Origin: Halomonas fontilapidosi
GTDB lineage: Bacteria > Pseudomonadota > Gammaproteobacteria > Pseudomonadales > Halomonadaceae
Assembly (NCBI RefSeq): GCF_014192285.1
Contig: NZ_JACHXQ010000006.1
Location: forward strand, 124,001-188,000
Length of the DNA stretch: 64,000 bases
Direction of reading: 5' to 3'
Part shown: positions 9,402 to 23,472 of the stretch, piece by piece
Layout: each line of letters begins with the position of its first letter
Position numbering within the stretch: the first letter of the stretch is position 1
Notes under the pieces: generated by a model
Databases searched by the model: none
Told to the model about the DNA's origin: nothing
The model's input: only the letters and a program-made list of their open reading frames with translations
Translations under genes and position numbers: made by a program

Positions 9402-10438
9402 TCGCCGTTCGCCAGCATCGCCTGCAGGACCCGTTCGGGCATGAGCTGCTTCAGACAATTGGTATGTCCCAGCGGGCAGGTGCGCTGAAAGCAGGGGGAA
9501 CAATCGAGGGCCAGGTAATGGACCTCGGCATTCTCGGTCAGGGGTGGCGTATAGGCCGGCGATGATGAGCCGTAGAGGGCCTGCACGCGAGTTCCGACCG
9601 CTGCCGCCACATGCATCAGTCCGGAGTCGTTGGTCACCACCTGCCGACAGTCGCCGAGCAGGTCGACGGCATCCGCCAGCCGTGTCCTGCCGCACAGGTT
9701 GTGGGTATGGGGCAGCGCATCGGCGATCTCCTCGCCGGCCTCCCTGTCCTTTGGGCCTCCCAGCACACGGACCTCGAATCCCTCTACCACCAGCGATCTC
9801 GCCAGTTCCCGAAAATACGCCAGCGGCCACTGCTTGGCGGGACCATATTCCGCCCCCGGCATCATGCCGATGGCCGGGCGCGACGACAGCCCGAGCTCAA
9901 CGCGGCGCTCGACGAGATTCTCGGTGTCCAGACGCAGCCGGGGCTGCGGGATAGGAATGTCGCCATTGGCTGCCGCCTCTGCTGGTAGGCCCAGCGCCAC
10001 GAAGCGTTTCACGGTCTGATCCAGCACTGTCTTGTCGAGTCGCCTGCGGTCATTGAGCAGCCACAGGCGCTGCTCGCCGGTGAAACCGGTACGCCGAGGG
10101 ATGCGCGCCAGAAAAGGCACCAGGGCCGACTTCCAGGAGCGTGGCAGTACGATGGCGTGATCGAAGCGCCCTTGCAGGGAGCGAGCAAGCTGCCGCCGTG
10201 TTGCCAGGCCGAACTGGCCGTGCCCCACGCTGAGGCTGACCACCTCGTCCACCTCGTCCATTCGCTCGAGGATCGGTCGCGACCAGGCGGGCGCCACCAC
10301 GGCGATTCGGCTGCTCGGCTGCCTCGCCTTCAGGGTCTTGAAGAGGCTCTGGGCCATGACCATGTCGCCAACCCAGGAAGGCCCCACCACGAGGATGCGA
10401 GGCTCATCGCCGAGCGACATATGCCGGGCCTCAGGCAT
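9398..10438 (-). CDS. waaF: lipopolysaccharide heptosyltransferase II
   Basis: WaaF (GT9) transfers the second heptose from ADP-heptose to heptose I in the cytoplasm. Seen are [22 protein letters not shown], the [15 protein letters not shown] block, [15 protein letters not shown] and [16 protein letters not shown]; the C-terminal C-x2-C-x4-C region ([17 protein letters not shown]) is also usual in WaaF. The start at 10438 (346 residues) has GGAG 7 bases upstream and overlaps the hldD stop by 8 bp. An ATG at 10420 is the alternative. Pairing with hldD is common in gammaproteobacteria. Confidence 0.95.
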   Translation of the reverse strand: MPEARHMSLGDEPRILVVGPSWVGDMVMAQSLFKTLKARQPSSRIAVVAPAWSRPILERMDEVDEVVSLSVGHGQFGLATRRQLARSLQGRFDHAIVLPRSWKSALVPFLARIPRRTGFTGEQRLWLLNDRRRLDKTVLDQTVKRFVALGLPAEAAANGDIPIPQPRLRLDTENLVERRVELGLSSRPAIGMMPGAEYGPAKQWPLAYFRELARSLVVEGFEVRVLGGPKDREAGEEIADALPHTHNLCGRTRLADAVDLLGDCRQVVTNDSGLMHVAAAVGTRVQALYGSSSPAYTPPLTENAEVHYLALDCSPCFQRTCPLGHTNCLKQLMPERVLQAMLANGD

Positions 10439-11387
10439 TGAGCCACTCCAGGTATTCCCGCACCCCTTCAGCCACGGTACGGAACTCGCGGTCGTAGCCG
10501 GCCTCGCGCAGGCGGCTGATGTCGGCACGCGTATAACTCTGGTAGCGGCCTTTGAGCTCCTCGGGAAAATCGATGTACTCGATACCGCCGCGGCCATAGT
10601 AGTCGACCACCGTCTCGCCGATAGCCTTGAAGGGTTCGGCGCGGCCGGTGCCCAGGTTGAAGATGCCGGAGGCCTCGGGATGGTCCAGGAACCAGAGGTT
10701 GACGTCCACCACGTCACCCACATAGATGAAGTCGCGACTCTGCATGCCGGCCTCGTAGCCCTCCCAGGCACCGAACAGCTTCACGTTCTGACCGGCGCAT
10801 ATCTGGGTATGGTGGTGGTAGGCAACACTGGCCATCTTGCCCTTATGCTGCTCCCGGGGCCCGTAGACATTGAAGTAGCGGAAGCCCACTACCTGACTGG
10901 TGAAGTCATCGTGGCGGGCACGCACATACTGGTCGAACAGCAGCTTCGAGTAGCCATAGACGTTGAGCGGCTTCTCGTGCTCCGCGGCCTCGAAGAACAC
11001 CTCGCTCCCCCCGTAGGTGGCCGCCGAGGAGGCATAGAGGAAGGGAATGCCCTCACGCTGGCAGAAGTGCAACAGCACCTTGGAATACTCGAAGTTGTTC
11101 TCGAGCATGAAGCGGCCGTCCCATTCGGTGGTGTCCGAACAGGCCCCCTCGTGGAAGATGGCCTCAATGGGTGGCAGGTGAGACGTCTCGCCGTTCAGTG
11201 CAGCCCTCACACGGGCAATGAAGTCATCCTTGTCGAGGTAGTCGCCGAGGGTGCAGTCGGCCAGATTGACGAACTTGCTGCCGTCGCTGAGATCATCGAC
11301 CACCAGCACATCCTCGCGGCCACGGGCATTGAGTGCCTTGACCAGATTCGAGCCGATAAAGCCGGCCCCGCCTGTTACTACGATCAT
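10431..11387 (-). CDS. hldD: ADP-L-glycero-D-manno-heptose 6-epimerase
   Basis: HldD converts ADP-D-glycero- to ADP-L-glycero-D-manno-heptose, the last step of heptose donor synthesis. It is an extended SDR protein of 318 residues: the NAD(P)-binding [14 protein letters not shown] is at the N-terminus, and SSAATYGG and [13 protein letters not shown] carry the catalytic Tyr-x3-Lys. The length is normal for the family. It is the first gene of the hldD-waaF pair and divergent from glyQ, with about 94 bp between them that must hold both promoters. Confidence 0.97.
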   Translation of the reverse strand: MIVVTGGAGFIGSNLVKALNARGREDVLVVDDLSDGSKFVNLADCTLGDYLDKDDFIARVRAALNGETSHLPPIEAIFHEGACSDTTEWDGRFMLENNFEYSKVLLHFCQREGIPFLYASSAATYGGSEVFFEAAEHEKPLNVYGYSKLLFDQYVRARHDDFTSQVVGFRYFNVYGPREQHKGKMASVAYHHHTQICAGQNVKLFGAWEGYEAGMQSRDFIYVGDVVDVNLWFLDHPEASGIFNLGTGRAEPFKAIGETVVDYYGRGGIEYIDFPEELKGRYQSYTRADISRLREAGYDREFRTVAEGVREYLEWLNA

Positions 11388-11481
11388 GGGAATCCTCTCG
11401 TCTCCGGGCCTGCGCCTATAACCGATCTTCCGGTGATTGTATACTTGACGGCCCGTGAATTCATGGCCAACGGTGCTACCA

Positions 11482-12428
<947 letters not shown>

Positions 12429-12429
<1 letters not shown>

Positions 12430-14495
12430 TGGCTGCCACTACCCTACTGGTCGAACTGGGCGTCGAGGAACTGCCGCCAGGCGCCATCGACAACCTCTCC
12501 GATGCCCTTGCCGAGGGCATTCGACAGGGTCTCGCCGAGGCCGAGATCGACTTCAGCGAGACCCTCGCGTTGGGCGGTCCGCGTCGCCTGGCTGTGCAGG
12601 TGCGCGAGTTGGCCGACAAGCAGCCCGACCGCGAGGTCGAACGTCGTGGCCCGGCTTTGGCCGCCGCCTTCAAGGATGGCCAGCCGACGCGCGCCGCCGA
12701 AGGCTTTGCTCGCTCCTGCGGTGTCGGCGTCGATGAGCTGATCCACCTGGAGAACGACAAGGGCACCTGGCTCGGCTACCGCGAGCAGCAGCAGGGCGAA
12801 GCCACCACGACCCTGCTCCCCGCCATCGTCGAGAAGGCCATCGGTGCCCTGCCGGTACCCAAGAACATGCGCTGGGGTGCCTCGCGAGTGGAGTTCTCCC
12901 GTCCTGTTCACTGGCTGGTCATGCTCTACGGCAGCGAGGTCGTCGAAGCCAGTGCCCTGGGTCTGCAGTCGGGACGCACCACCCGTGGCCACCGCTTCCA
13001 CGCACCAGCGCCTATCGATCTGGCTCACGCCGACGACTACCTTGGTGCCCTGGAACAGGCCTGGGTGTTGGCCGACCGCGACAAACGGCGTGAGCGCATT
13101 CGCGAGCAGGTGCTGGCCGAGGCCGAGGTCCAGGATGCGACCGCAGTGATTGACGAGGAGTTGCTTGTCGAGGTCAGCGGTCTGGTGGAGTGGCCCGTGG
13201 CCCTGACCGGCAGCTTCGACGAGCGCTTCCTCGAGGTGCCTGCCGAGTGCCTGATCTCTTCCATGAAGGCCAACCAGAAATACTTCCACCTGCTGGATCA
13301 GCAGGATCAGCTCAAACCGCTCTTTATCACCATCGCCAACATCGACAGCCACGAGCCGGAACAGGTCATCCAGGGCAACGAGAAGGTGATCCGCCCACGC
13401 CTGGCCGATGCCGCCTTCTTCTACGACACCGATCGCCGCCGCCCGCTGGCGGACCGAGCTCCGGAGCTGGCCGGCGTGGTGTTCCAGAAGAAGCTCGGGA
13501 CCCTGGCCGACAAGGCGCATCGCAGCGCCGCCGTGGCGGCCTTCATCGCCGGTCGCATCGACGGTGACGTGGCTCAGGCACGGCGCGCCGCTGAGCTCGG
13601 CAAGTGCGACCTGGTCACCGAGATGGTCCTCGAGTTCCCGGAACTCCAAGGCATCATGGGACGCTACTACGCCGCCAACGACGGCGAGGCCGCCGAGGTG
13701 GCCCAGGCCCTGGAGGAGCAGTACCTGCCGCGCTTCGCCAGCGACGCGATCCCCCGGACCCGCACCGGCCTGGCGCTGGCACTGGCCGATCGTCTCGATA
13801 CCCTCACCGGTATCTTCGGCATCGGCCAGCGACCCAGCGGCACCAAGGACCCCTTCGCCTTGCGGCGCGCCGCCATTGGGGTGATCAACATCCTGGTCAA
13901 GGGCAAGCTTGCCCTCGACCTGCGTGAATTGCTGGAGTTGGCCGCAGCGCAGCACCAGGAGTTGCCCTACGCCGAAGGGTTGGTGGACGAGGTGCTCACC
14001 TACATGCTCGACCGCTTCCGCGCCTGGGCACGCGACGAGGGTATCGATACCGAGGTCTACCTGGCGGTTCGGGCACGCCCGGTGACCCAGCCCTTGGACT
14101 TCGCTCGTCGCTTGCGCGCCGTCCAGGGTTTCTCTCGTCGCGAGGAGGCCGCCGCCCTGGCCTCTGCCAACAAGCGCGTCTCCAACATCCTCAGCAAGCA
14201 ACAGCACGACGGCAGCACCGAAGTGGAAGCCGACCTGCTCCAAGAGCCCGCTGAGCAGGCGCTCTACGAGGCCCTGGCGTCTCGCCGTGAAGCGGTGATG
14301 CCGCTCTTCGCCGAAGCGCGCTACAGCGAGGCGCTGGATGCCCTGGCGGGCCTGCGCGAGCCAGTGGACACCTTCTTCGACCAAGTCATGGTCATGGCCG
14401 AGGACCCGGCGGTTCGCCGTAACCGGTTGGCCCTGCTCGCCGGCCTCCAGGCCCTCTTCCTGGAAGTCGCGGATATTGCCCTGCTGCAGCAGTAA
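12429..14495 (+). CDS. glyS: glycyl-tRNA synthetase beta subunit
   Basis: The 688-residue beta chain binds tRNA-Gly and completes the synthetase with GlyQ. The N-terminus TTLLVELGVEELPPGAI is characteristic; internal blocks MRWGASRVEFSRPVHWLV and the HD-like DPFALRRAAIGV region match the family. The ATG at 12429 overlaps the glyQ stop (GTGATGG); the GTG at 12426 is an alternative. The gene ends just before a strong terminator and a parS site. A long open frame runs on the opposite strand but has no protein character. Confidence 0.97.
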
Positions 14496-14516
14496 CGCAG
14501 CGTCTGGTGAGATCGA

Positions 14517-14543
14517 GGCCGGCGAGCGATCGCCGGCCTTTTT
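14517..14543 (+). terminator. rho-independent terminator of glyQS
   Basis: A 9-bp perfect stem GGCCGGCGA / TCGCCGGCC with a GCGA loop is followed by TTTTT, 22 bp after the glyS stop. It fits transcription termination of glyQ-glyS. Confidence 0.9.
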
Positions 14544-14558
14544 CATGTCGATTGTTGA

Positions 14559-14574
14559 TGTTTCACGTGGAACA
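14559..14574. promoter_or_regulatory. parS site 1
   Basis: TGTTTCACGTGGAACA matches the conserved ParB-binding parS sequence (TGTTnCACGTGnAACA family). It lies in the glyS-gmhB intergenic region. ParA and ParB are encoded at 44.5-46.2 kb. Confidence 0.92.
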
Positions 14575-14642
14575 TCTGTATGTGCAAGAGACAGCGGCAC
14601 CCAGTTCGGTGCGAGGAAAGCCGGCCTTGGGCTTACACGGCA

Positions 14643-14695
14643 CTCTCCTTTCGCTCTCTCCTTCCCTTTCCCCTCTCCCCCCTTCCCGTCCTACC
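14643..14695 (+). other. polypyrimidine tract next to the microsatellite
   Basis: About 53 bases are almost wholly C and T on the plus strand, broken by only a few purines. It runs directly into the 8-bp tandem repeat. No coding or promoter signal was seen. Such tracts can adopt unusual DNA structures, but that is inference here. Confidence 0.6.
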
Positions 14696-14780
14696 TTGGC
14701 CGCTTGGCCGCTTGGCCGCTTGGCCGCTTGGCCGCTTGGCCGCTTGGCCGCTTGGCCGCTTGGCCGCTTGGCCGCTTGGC
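14696..14780. repeat. 8-bp tandem repeat (TTGGCCGC), about 10.6 copies
   Basis: The octamer TTGGCCGC is repeated ten times without mismatch and ends with a partial TTGGC. All frames stay open through it and read as WPLGRLAA-like peptides, but these are not part of a recognisable gene. The array ends 6 bp before parS site 2. Perfect copies suggest recent expansion or slippage, so copy number may vary between strains. Confidence 0.97.
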
Positions 14781-14786
14781 AGGGTA

Positions 14787-14802
14787 TGTTCCACGTGAAA
14801 CA
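14787..14802. promoter_or_regulatory. parS site 2
   Basis: TGTTCCACGTGAAACA is a near-perfect palindromic parS sequence. It sits between the 8-bp tandem repeat and gmhB, 44 bp before the gmhB start. Confidence 0.92.
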
Positions 14803-14845
14803 CTCCTCCCCTGGAGAAAAGACATTTCCAGGGAGTCTGCCCCTT

Positions 14846-15451
14846 ATGTTCACAGCCGACCGACTCGTTATCCTTGATCGTGATGGCGTCATCAACCAAG
14901 ACTCGGATGAGTATGTGAAGTCTCTCGATGAATGGATCCCCTATCCTGCCGCCATCGAGGCCATCGCCAGGCTGAGCCGTGCCGGTTGGACGGTGACCGT
15001 GGCCACCAATCAATCCGGCATTGCCCGCGGCTACTATGACACCGAGACGTTGCATGCGATTCATGATCGGCTCACAGAGATTGTTCACGAAGCAGGCGGA
15101 GAAATAGCGTACATCGCCCACTGCCCTCATGGCCCGGATGACGGCTGTGAATGTCGCAAGCCCCTGCCCGGCTTGCTGGAAGAGGTTCAGGAGGCATTGG
15201 CACTGGACAGCCTTGACGGCAGCTGGATGGTCGGTGACAGCCTACGAGACCTGCAGGCCGGCAAGGCAATGGGATGCCGGCCGGTACTGGTTCGCACCGG
15301 CAAGGGACGTCGGACGGAGAAGAAGGGAGATGGACTCGGAGGCGTGATGCTCTTCGATGACCTGACTGCCTTCGTAGAATGGCTATTGTCGAAGAACAGC
15401 AGCAACACGCCAGACACTACTCTCGGGAAAACCCCTCGCTGGATCGAGTAG
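14846..15451 (+). CDS. gmhB: D-glycero-beta-D-manno-heptose 1,7-bisphosphate 7-phosphatase
   Basis: GmhB removes the 7-phosphate in the ADP-heptose pathway between the two HldE steps. It is a HAD-family protein of 201 residues: LDRDGVINQDS carries the nucleophile and acid/base aspartates, ATNQSG is motif II, and CPHGPDDGCECRKP is the zinc-binding loop. GGGAG lies 10 bases before the ATG. A longer in-frame reading through the upstream repeat is not credible. The last residues (about TTLGKTPRWIE) and the TAG lie at the 3' end of a group II intron relic, so the original C-terminus was probably altered by that insertion. Confidence 0.93.
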   Translation: MFTADRLVILDRDGVINQDSDEYVKSLDEWIPYPAAIEAIARLSRAGWTVTVATNQSGIARGYYDTETLHAIHDRLTEIVHEAGGEIAYIAHCPHGPDDGCECRKPLPGLLEEVQEALALDSLDGSWMVGDSLRDLQAGKAMGCRPVLVRTGKGRRTEKKGDGLGGVMLFDDLTAFVEWLLSKNSSNTPDTTLGKTPRWIE

Positions 15452-15512
15452 GAGAGAGTTGCCTCCCCCGTCCTCTCACACCACCGGGCATATGGTTCCG
15501 TACCATGGCGGT
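15443..15512 (-). ncRNA. group II intron 3' end (domain V/VI remnant)
   Basis: On the minus strand, downstream of the reverse transcriptase relic, the sequence contains CCGGTGGTGTGAGAGGACGG and ends CTCCTACTCGAT. This resembles domains V-VI of bacterial group II introns as I recall them. The end of the intron falls inside the last codons of gmhB. Exact boundaries need structure-based comparison. Confidence 0.7.
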
Positions 15513-16075
15513 TCATGAAGAACGACGAAGCCCTCTTACCGTCCCGAGTACCGAGACCATTCCCTGCTGACGGAACCAACTGTTAGGCAAGGCATGGCGC
15601 ATATGCAGAGCGCCGGCATTCCACCAGGGGCCACCCATTCCCCGCTGATTTCCAGGCACGCTGGTCGTCCAGACCCAGCGCCAGAGGCTTGCGGCGCCGA
15701 GTCGCCGGACGCTTCCATTGCCGCCAGATCAGGCAACGCGGTCGGCGCCGTACCTATTGATCTAGCGCTTCCAGCGGGCGCTTCACGACGACGAGGGCGA
15801 AATAGCTGGCCCAGCCCCGGGGGACCGGGGTCAACTCCTTGATCGCCCTCGGAGGTTACGTCCCTGCCACGCTTGAGGATCTCGCGGACACTTTGCATCA
15901 GGCGCTGCAGCCGCTTATCGCGGACGCGGTGCGCGATCCGCGCCATCAGCAGGTCGTGGTTCACTCGGTCGAAGAAGGCTTCCAGGTCGAGGTCGACCAC
16001 CCGGCGGTGGCCGGCGGTAACATGGGTCTTAATGGCCGCGACGGCTAGGCGCTGCGCGCCATGCCTGGCACACAT
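15513..16075 (-). pseudogene. group II intron reverse transcriptase/maturase, broken remnant
   Basis: Read on the minus strand, the N-terminal piece AVAAIKTHVTAGHRRVVDLDLEAFFDRVNHDLLMARI is the RT core of group II intron proteins. It jumps after RDKRLQRLM straight to VREILKRGR, so the segment with the YADD catalytic motif is deleted. A frameshift near 15845 is followed by GWASYFALVVVKRPLEALD, an in-frame TAG, then CLIWRQWKRPATRRRK. A second frameshift leads to GGPWWNAGALHMRHALPNSWF and a TGA at 15513-15515. The 5' part of the gene and intron is missing. It is clearly non-functional. Confidence 0.9.
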
Positions 16076-16080
16076 GAAAC

Positions 16081-16105
16081 AAGGCCGGCCTCAATGGCCG
16101 GCCTT
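16081..16105 (-). terminator. hairpin terminator of gyrB
   Basis: AAGGCCGGCC and GGCCGGCCTT are paired arms around a short loop, 60 bp beyond the gyrB stop on the minus strand, followed by TTGTTT. The intron relic begins right after it, which fits the habit of class C group II introns of inserting downstream of terminators. Confidence 0.8.
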
Positions 16106-16134
16106 GTCGTCGTGATGCCTCTCAGGCGCTGTGA

Positions 16135-16150
16135 TGTTTCACGTGGAACA
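16135..16150. promoter_or_regulatory. parS site 3
   Basis: TGTTTCACGTGGAACA, identical to site 1, lies between the gyrB stop and its terminator, 15 bp from the coding end. Confidence 0.92.
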
Positions 16151-16164
16151 TCCTGTCTACGCCA

Positions 16165-19712
<3,548 letters not shown>

Positions 19713-19770
19713 CAGACAGGAACGACCATCATGCCGGTGGCACCCGGCGAGGGTACCACCTGCCGACACC

Positions 19771-20874
19771 TCAAAGGCGCATCGGCATGACGACATACAT
19801 GGCGTCGCCACCGCCGGGCTCTTCCATCAGCGCACTGCTATTGGGGTCGGCCAGGGTCATCTGCACCCGATCCTCGTCCAGCACGCTGAGCACATCGACG
19901 AGATAGCCGACGTTGAAACCGATTTCCATGGCCGGCCCGCTGTACTCGATGGCAACATTTTCCTCGGCTTCTTCCTGTTCGGGGTTGTTGGCCATTACCC
20001 TAAGATTGCCTTCCTCGAGATTCAGGCGTACCCCGCGGTACTTCTCATTGGAGAGGATGGCCGTGCGCGACAGCACCTGCCGTAACTCGGCGCGATCGGC
20101 GATGAAGACCTTGTCACCGCCGCGCGGCACTACCCTTTCGTAGTCGGGAAACTTGCCATCGACCAGTTTGGAGGTGAAGGTGAAGTCGCCTGTGTGGGCC
20201 CGCACATGGCTGGCACCGAGCGTCAGACTGACGGGTTCCTCGCCGTCATCGAGCAGGCGCACCAACTCCAGGACACCCTTGCGCGGCACGATCAGTTTCT
20301 GAGAAGGCTCCACCCGGATGTCCGCTGAGCGCGAACAGACGGCAAGACGATGGCCGTCAGTAGCCACCGTGCGCACCAGGTTGTTGCCCATCTCGAGAAG
20401 CATGCCATTGAGGTAATAGCGGACATCCTGCTGAGCCATCGCGAATGACGTCGCATCGATCAGGTGCTTCAGTGTGCCTCGCGGCAGACTGAGCTCTACC
20501 TTCCCGGGATCGTCCTCGATATTGGGAAACTCGGCCACCGGGAGGGTCGAAAGCGTGAAACGCGAACGACCACTGCGCAACACCGCCCTGCTCTCCTCGA
20601 CCGAAAGCTGTATCTCGGACTGATCCGGCAGTGACTTGCAGATATCCATGAGCTTGCGAGCCGGCAAGGTAGCGGACCCTGGCTCTTCCACCAGGCTGGC
20701 GGCGGTACGGCCGATCAGTTCGACTTCGAGATCCGTACCCGTAAGAGACACCTGATCCTGGTCAACCTGAATCAGCACATTGGAGAGTACCGGGAGCGTC
20801 TGGCGTCGTTCCACCACGCCGGCCACCAGCGTCAGCGGGCGCAGCAGCGCTTCTCGGGAGATGGTAAATTTCAT
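19771..20874 (-). CDS. dnaN: DNA polymerase III beta sliding clamp
   Basis: DnaN is the ring-shaped processivity clamp of the replicative polymerase. The 367 residues match the family exactly, with N-terminus MKFTISREALLRPLTLV and C-terminus YVVMPMRL, the usual clamp ending. Three clamp repeats can be followed without interruption. It lies 61 bp after dnaA and 58 bp before recF on the same strand, the classic replication operon. Confidence 0.98.
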   Translation of the reverse strand: MKFTISREALLRPLTLVAGVVERRQTLPVLSNVLIQVDQDQVSLTGTDLEVELIGRTAASLVEEPGSATLPARKLMDICKSLPDQSEIQLSVEESRAVLRSGRSRFTLSTLPVAEFPNIEDDPGKVELSLPRGTLKHLIDATSFAMAQQDVRYYLNGMLLEMGNNLVRTVATDGHRLAVCSRSADIRVEPSQKLIVPRKGVLELVRLLDDGEEPVSLTLGASHVRAHTGDFTFTSKLVDGKFPDYERVVPRGGDKVFIADRAELRQVLSRTAILSNEKYRGVRLNLEEGNLRVMANNPEQEEAEENVAIEYSGPAMEIGFNVGYLVDVLSVLDEDRVQMTLADPNSSALMEEPGGGDAMYVVMPMRL

Positions 20875-20935
20875 GTCGGCTCCACTACTTGTCCTGGAGA
20901 GGTTGAGGCCGGCGACCCGACCGCAGGTATTGCGT

Positions 20936-22399
20936 TCAGCTGGTCAACAGCCGCAGCAGATTCTTGTAGTCCTCGCGGATATCCGAACTCTCCTCCTGCA
21001 GCGACTTCACCTTGCGGCAGGCATGCAACACGGTGGTGTGATCCCGACCACCGAAGGCGTCACCGATCTCCGGCAAGCTATGGTTGGTCAGTTCCTTGGC
21101 CAGGGCCATGGCAACCTGACGAGGCCGGGCCACCGAGCGAGAGCGACGCTTGGAGAGCAGGTCAGCAAGCTTTATCTTGTAATACTCGGCCACGGTACGC
21201 TGAATGTTATCCACGCCGACCTGTTTATCCTGCAGCGCCAGCAGATCCTTAAGGGATTCGCGGATGAAATCCTGAGTGATCGTCTTGCCCATGAAGTGGG
21301 AGTCAGCGATCACTTTCTTCAGGGCGCCTTCCAACTCGCGCACATTGGAGCGGATCTTCTGGGCGATAAAGAAGGCAGCATCGTGAGGAAGATCGACCTT
21401 GGCCTGATCCGCCTTCTTCATCAGGATTGCGACTCGGGTCTCCAATTCGGGCGGCTCGATCGCTACCGTCAGCCCCCAGCCAAAACGTGACTTCAGACGC
21501 TCTTCTACTCCGCTGATTTCCTTGGGATATCGATCAGACGTCAGGATCATCTGCTGGCCGCCCTCAAGCAGCGCATTGAAGGTATGGAAAAACTCCTCCT
21601 GGGAGCGTTCCTTGCCGGCGAAGAACTGGATATCGTCGATCAGTAGCGCATCGACGCTGCGATAGAAGCGCTTGAAGTCGTTGATGGCATTGAGCTGAAG
21701 GGCCTTGACCATGTCGGCCACGAAACGTTCGGAATGCAGGTAGACCACTTGGGCATTCTCGCGGCGCGTTGCCAGGGCATTGCCTACCGCATGCATCAGG
21801 TGGGTCTTGCCCAGCCCCACCCCACCGTAGAGGAACAGCGGATTGTAGGCACCCCCGGGATTCTCGGACACCTGGCGGGAAGCCGCTCTGGCCAGCTGAT
21901 TCGACTTGCCCTCGACAAAGGTTTCGAAGGTGAAGTTGGGGTTGAGGCCACTGCTGTGCTTGAGGCTTCCCTCTACCTGCACCTGGCGCTCGCCGCCCCG
22001 CCGTTGGTTAGGGCCTTCCTCGCGAAGTTGATCGATCTCGCGTTCGTCTGCCACGTCTCCCCGAGGAGGTACCTGGACCGCCGGAGCGGCAGGGCTCCGT
22101 GCTGCCGAGACGGGATTGCCCAGTTCTCGAGGCTGCGGGCTTGGAGCAGCGCGGCGACTGCCGACGGCCAACACCACCTTGGGCGGCTTGGCAGGCGAGA
22201 GTTCACGCATCAGCTCATTGATTCGCTTGGCATACTTGTCGCTGACCCAGTCACGCACAAAGCGATTAGGCGCCAGCAGGCGCAACTGGTTGGAGTCCCC
22301 TTCTTCCGCCTGCAACGGGCGGATCCAGGTATTGAACTGTTGGGAATTCAGTTCATCCTGAAGGGTATCCAGACATTGTTGCCATAGAGCCAGTGACAC
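20936..22399 (-). CDS. dnaA: chromosomal replication initiator DnaA
   Basis: DnaA binds oriC DnaA boxes and opens the duplex. The 487-residue protein starts at GTG. Domain I is [15 protein letters not shown]...; a proline/arginine-rich linker spans about residues 85-150; the AAA+ domain has [16 protein letters not shown] (Walker A) and [20 protein letters not shown] (Walker B); domain IV ends with [15 protein letters not shown], the DnaA-box binding helix signature. A box-rich AT-rich region lies directly upstream, so autoregulation by DnaA is likely. Confidence 0.98.
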   Translation of the reverse strand: MSLALWQQCLDTLQDELNSQQFNTWIRPLQAEEGDSNQLRLLAPNRFVRDWVSDKYAKRINELMRELSPAKPPKVVLAVGSRRAAPSPQPRELGNPVSAARSPAAPAVQVPPRGDVADEREIDQLREEGPNQRRGGERQVQVEGSLKHSSGLNPNFTFETFVEGKSNQLARAASRQVSENPGGAYNPLFLYGGVGLGKTHLMHAVGNALATRRENAQVVYLHSERFVADMVKALQLNAINDFKRFYRSVDALLIDDIQFFAGKERSQEEFFHTFNALLEGGQQMILTSDRYPKEISGVEERLKSRFGWGLTVAIEPPELETRVAILMKKADQAKVDLPHDAAFFIAQKIRSNVRELEGALKKVIADSHFMGKTITQDFIRESLKDLLALQDKQVGVDNIQRTVAEYYKIKLADLLSKRRSRSVARPRQVAMALAKELTNHSLPEIGDAFGGRDHTTVLHACRKVKSLQEESSDIREDYKNLLRLLTS

Positions 22400-22440
22400 G
22401 CGACCTCACCATTGCATCGAAAACGGCCGCCTATTGTATC

Positions 22441-22700
22441 GTTCAGTGGCAGGGTTATCCACATGGCGCCGGCAGCCACACTACCTGTGGAAAACCTTTC
22501 GGCAACCCTGAAGTGGGCACAGGCCTCAAGATCCAAGCCAGACCATGCCTCCATTGTGACTGACCCCGTTGCCGGCCATCCCCACCACATCCCCACCTTG
22601 TACACAGCAAGGACATAGCCACAAATCATTGATATTAAATTATATAAAAGACTTTTCCACAATATCTGTCCCCAATAGTGATAACAGGATCCCAATCCAT
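22441..22700. other. probable replication origin (oriC) between dnaA and rpmH
   Basis: The dnaA-rpmH intergenic region (22400-22907) has no gene. It contains a perfect DnaA box TTATCCACA at 22455-22463, TTTTCCACA types at 22486-22494 (reverse) and 22653-22661, TTGTACACA at 22598-22606 and ATAGCCACA at 22615-22623. An AT-rich stretch at 22622-22656 would suit as the unwinding element. Position next to dnaA and rpmH is the Pseudomonas-type arrangement. The rest (22700-22907) shows nothing beyond promoter space for rpmH. Confidence 0.8.
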
Positions 22701-22907
22701 GGCAGCGAACCTGCCGCGACGACAGTGGACTGAGAAGCTGGGCCACATACCTTGCAGACCGCATCGAGACGCAGGGAAGAATTGCACCGCGACGCTGAAA
22801 TCACTACAATTTCCGGTCTTGAACCGAATACCCCCGGGTCCGTCAGCGGCATCCGGATGCCTCCGAATGATCGATTCGTTCCAAAAACCATGTGGGAATA
22901 ACGAGTT

Positions 22908-23042
22908 ATGAAACGTACTTTTCAACCCAGCGTACTCAAGCGCAAGCGCGTGCATGGCTTTCGTGCGCGCATGGCCACCAAGAATGGTCGAGCTGTACTG
23001 GCACGTCGTCGTGCCAAGGGCCGCAAGCGCCTGAGCGCCTGA
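22908..23042 (+). CDS. rpmH: 50S ribosomal protein L34
   Basis: A 44-residue, highly basic protein, [18 protein letters not shown] followed by [24 protein letters not shown], is the invariant L34 sequence of the large ribosomal subunit. Length is exactly that of the family. It begins the rpmH-rnpA-yidC transcript, divergent from dnaA. Confidence 0.98.
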   Translation: MKRTFQPSVLKRKRVHGFRARMATKNGRAVLARRRAKGRKRLSA

Positions 23043-23055
23043 CCGCGGCTCTTAC

Positions 23056-23472
23056 GTGGTCAATCAGGGCTATCCCCGGCAACTGCGACTGCTGACTGCC
23101 GGGGATTATCGACGTGTCTTCGAAACGGCTGCATTCAAGATCCACGGCAAAGGGCTGATGGCCCTCGCCTCGCCCAATGAGCGAGATCATCCACGCCTCG
23201 GCCTGATCTTCAGCAAGAAGAATGTCCGCAGAGCCGTCGACCGAAACCGCCTCAAGCGCATCGTGCGAGAGTCCATCCGTCTTCAGCAACATCGCCTGCC
23301 TTCGGTGGATATCGTGGTACTGGCAAGACGAGGAGTCCATGAACTGGACAATGCCACCGTGCATCGCCAGCTCCACGGGATGTGGCGTCGCCTGGAGCGA
23401 GAGACGCGCAGAGCGTCCTGCGGAGGAGACGCGTCCAGCATGGATAGCGGTGACGCGGGCCGCGCACGATGA
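23056..23472 (+). CDS. rnpA: ribonuclease P protein component
   Basis: RnpA is the protein subunit that assists the RNase P ribozyme in maturing tRNA 5' ends. The 138-residue protein starts at GTG, 13 bp after rpmH. The signature KKNVRRAVDRNRLKRIVRES (RNR motif) and RLGLIFSKK are clear. The C-terminal 20 residues are Gly/Asp/Ser-rich and lie where yidD would normally overlap in relatives. Basic composition and gene order leave little doubt. Confidence 0.95.
   Translation: MVNQGYPRQLRLLTAGDYRRVFETAAFKIHGKGLMALASPNERDHPRLGLIFSKKNVRRAVDRNRLKRIVRESIRLQQHRLPSVDIVVLARRGVHELDNATVHRQLHGMWRRLERETRRASCGGDASSMDSGDAGRAR

Noticed and set aside
12444..14600. 718-codon open frame on the minus strand opposite glyS
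   Set aside because: It mirrors glyS codon by codon in a GC-rich gene, has no recognisable motifs or ribosome binding site, and its composition (Gly, Leu, Gln, His-rich) is that of an antisense shadow.
14696..14780. CRISPR-like array
   Set aside because: The units are 8 bp, contiguous and without spacers, so it is a simple tandem repeat.
14507..14845. gmhB starting upstream at 14507 through the tandem repeat
   Set aside because: The first 113 residues would be repeat-encoded and unlike the family; the ATG at 14846 restores the normal HAD N-terminus and has GGGAG upstream.
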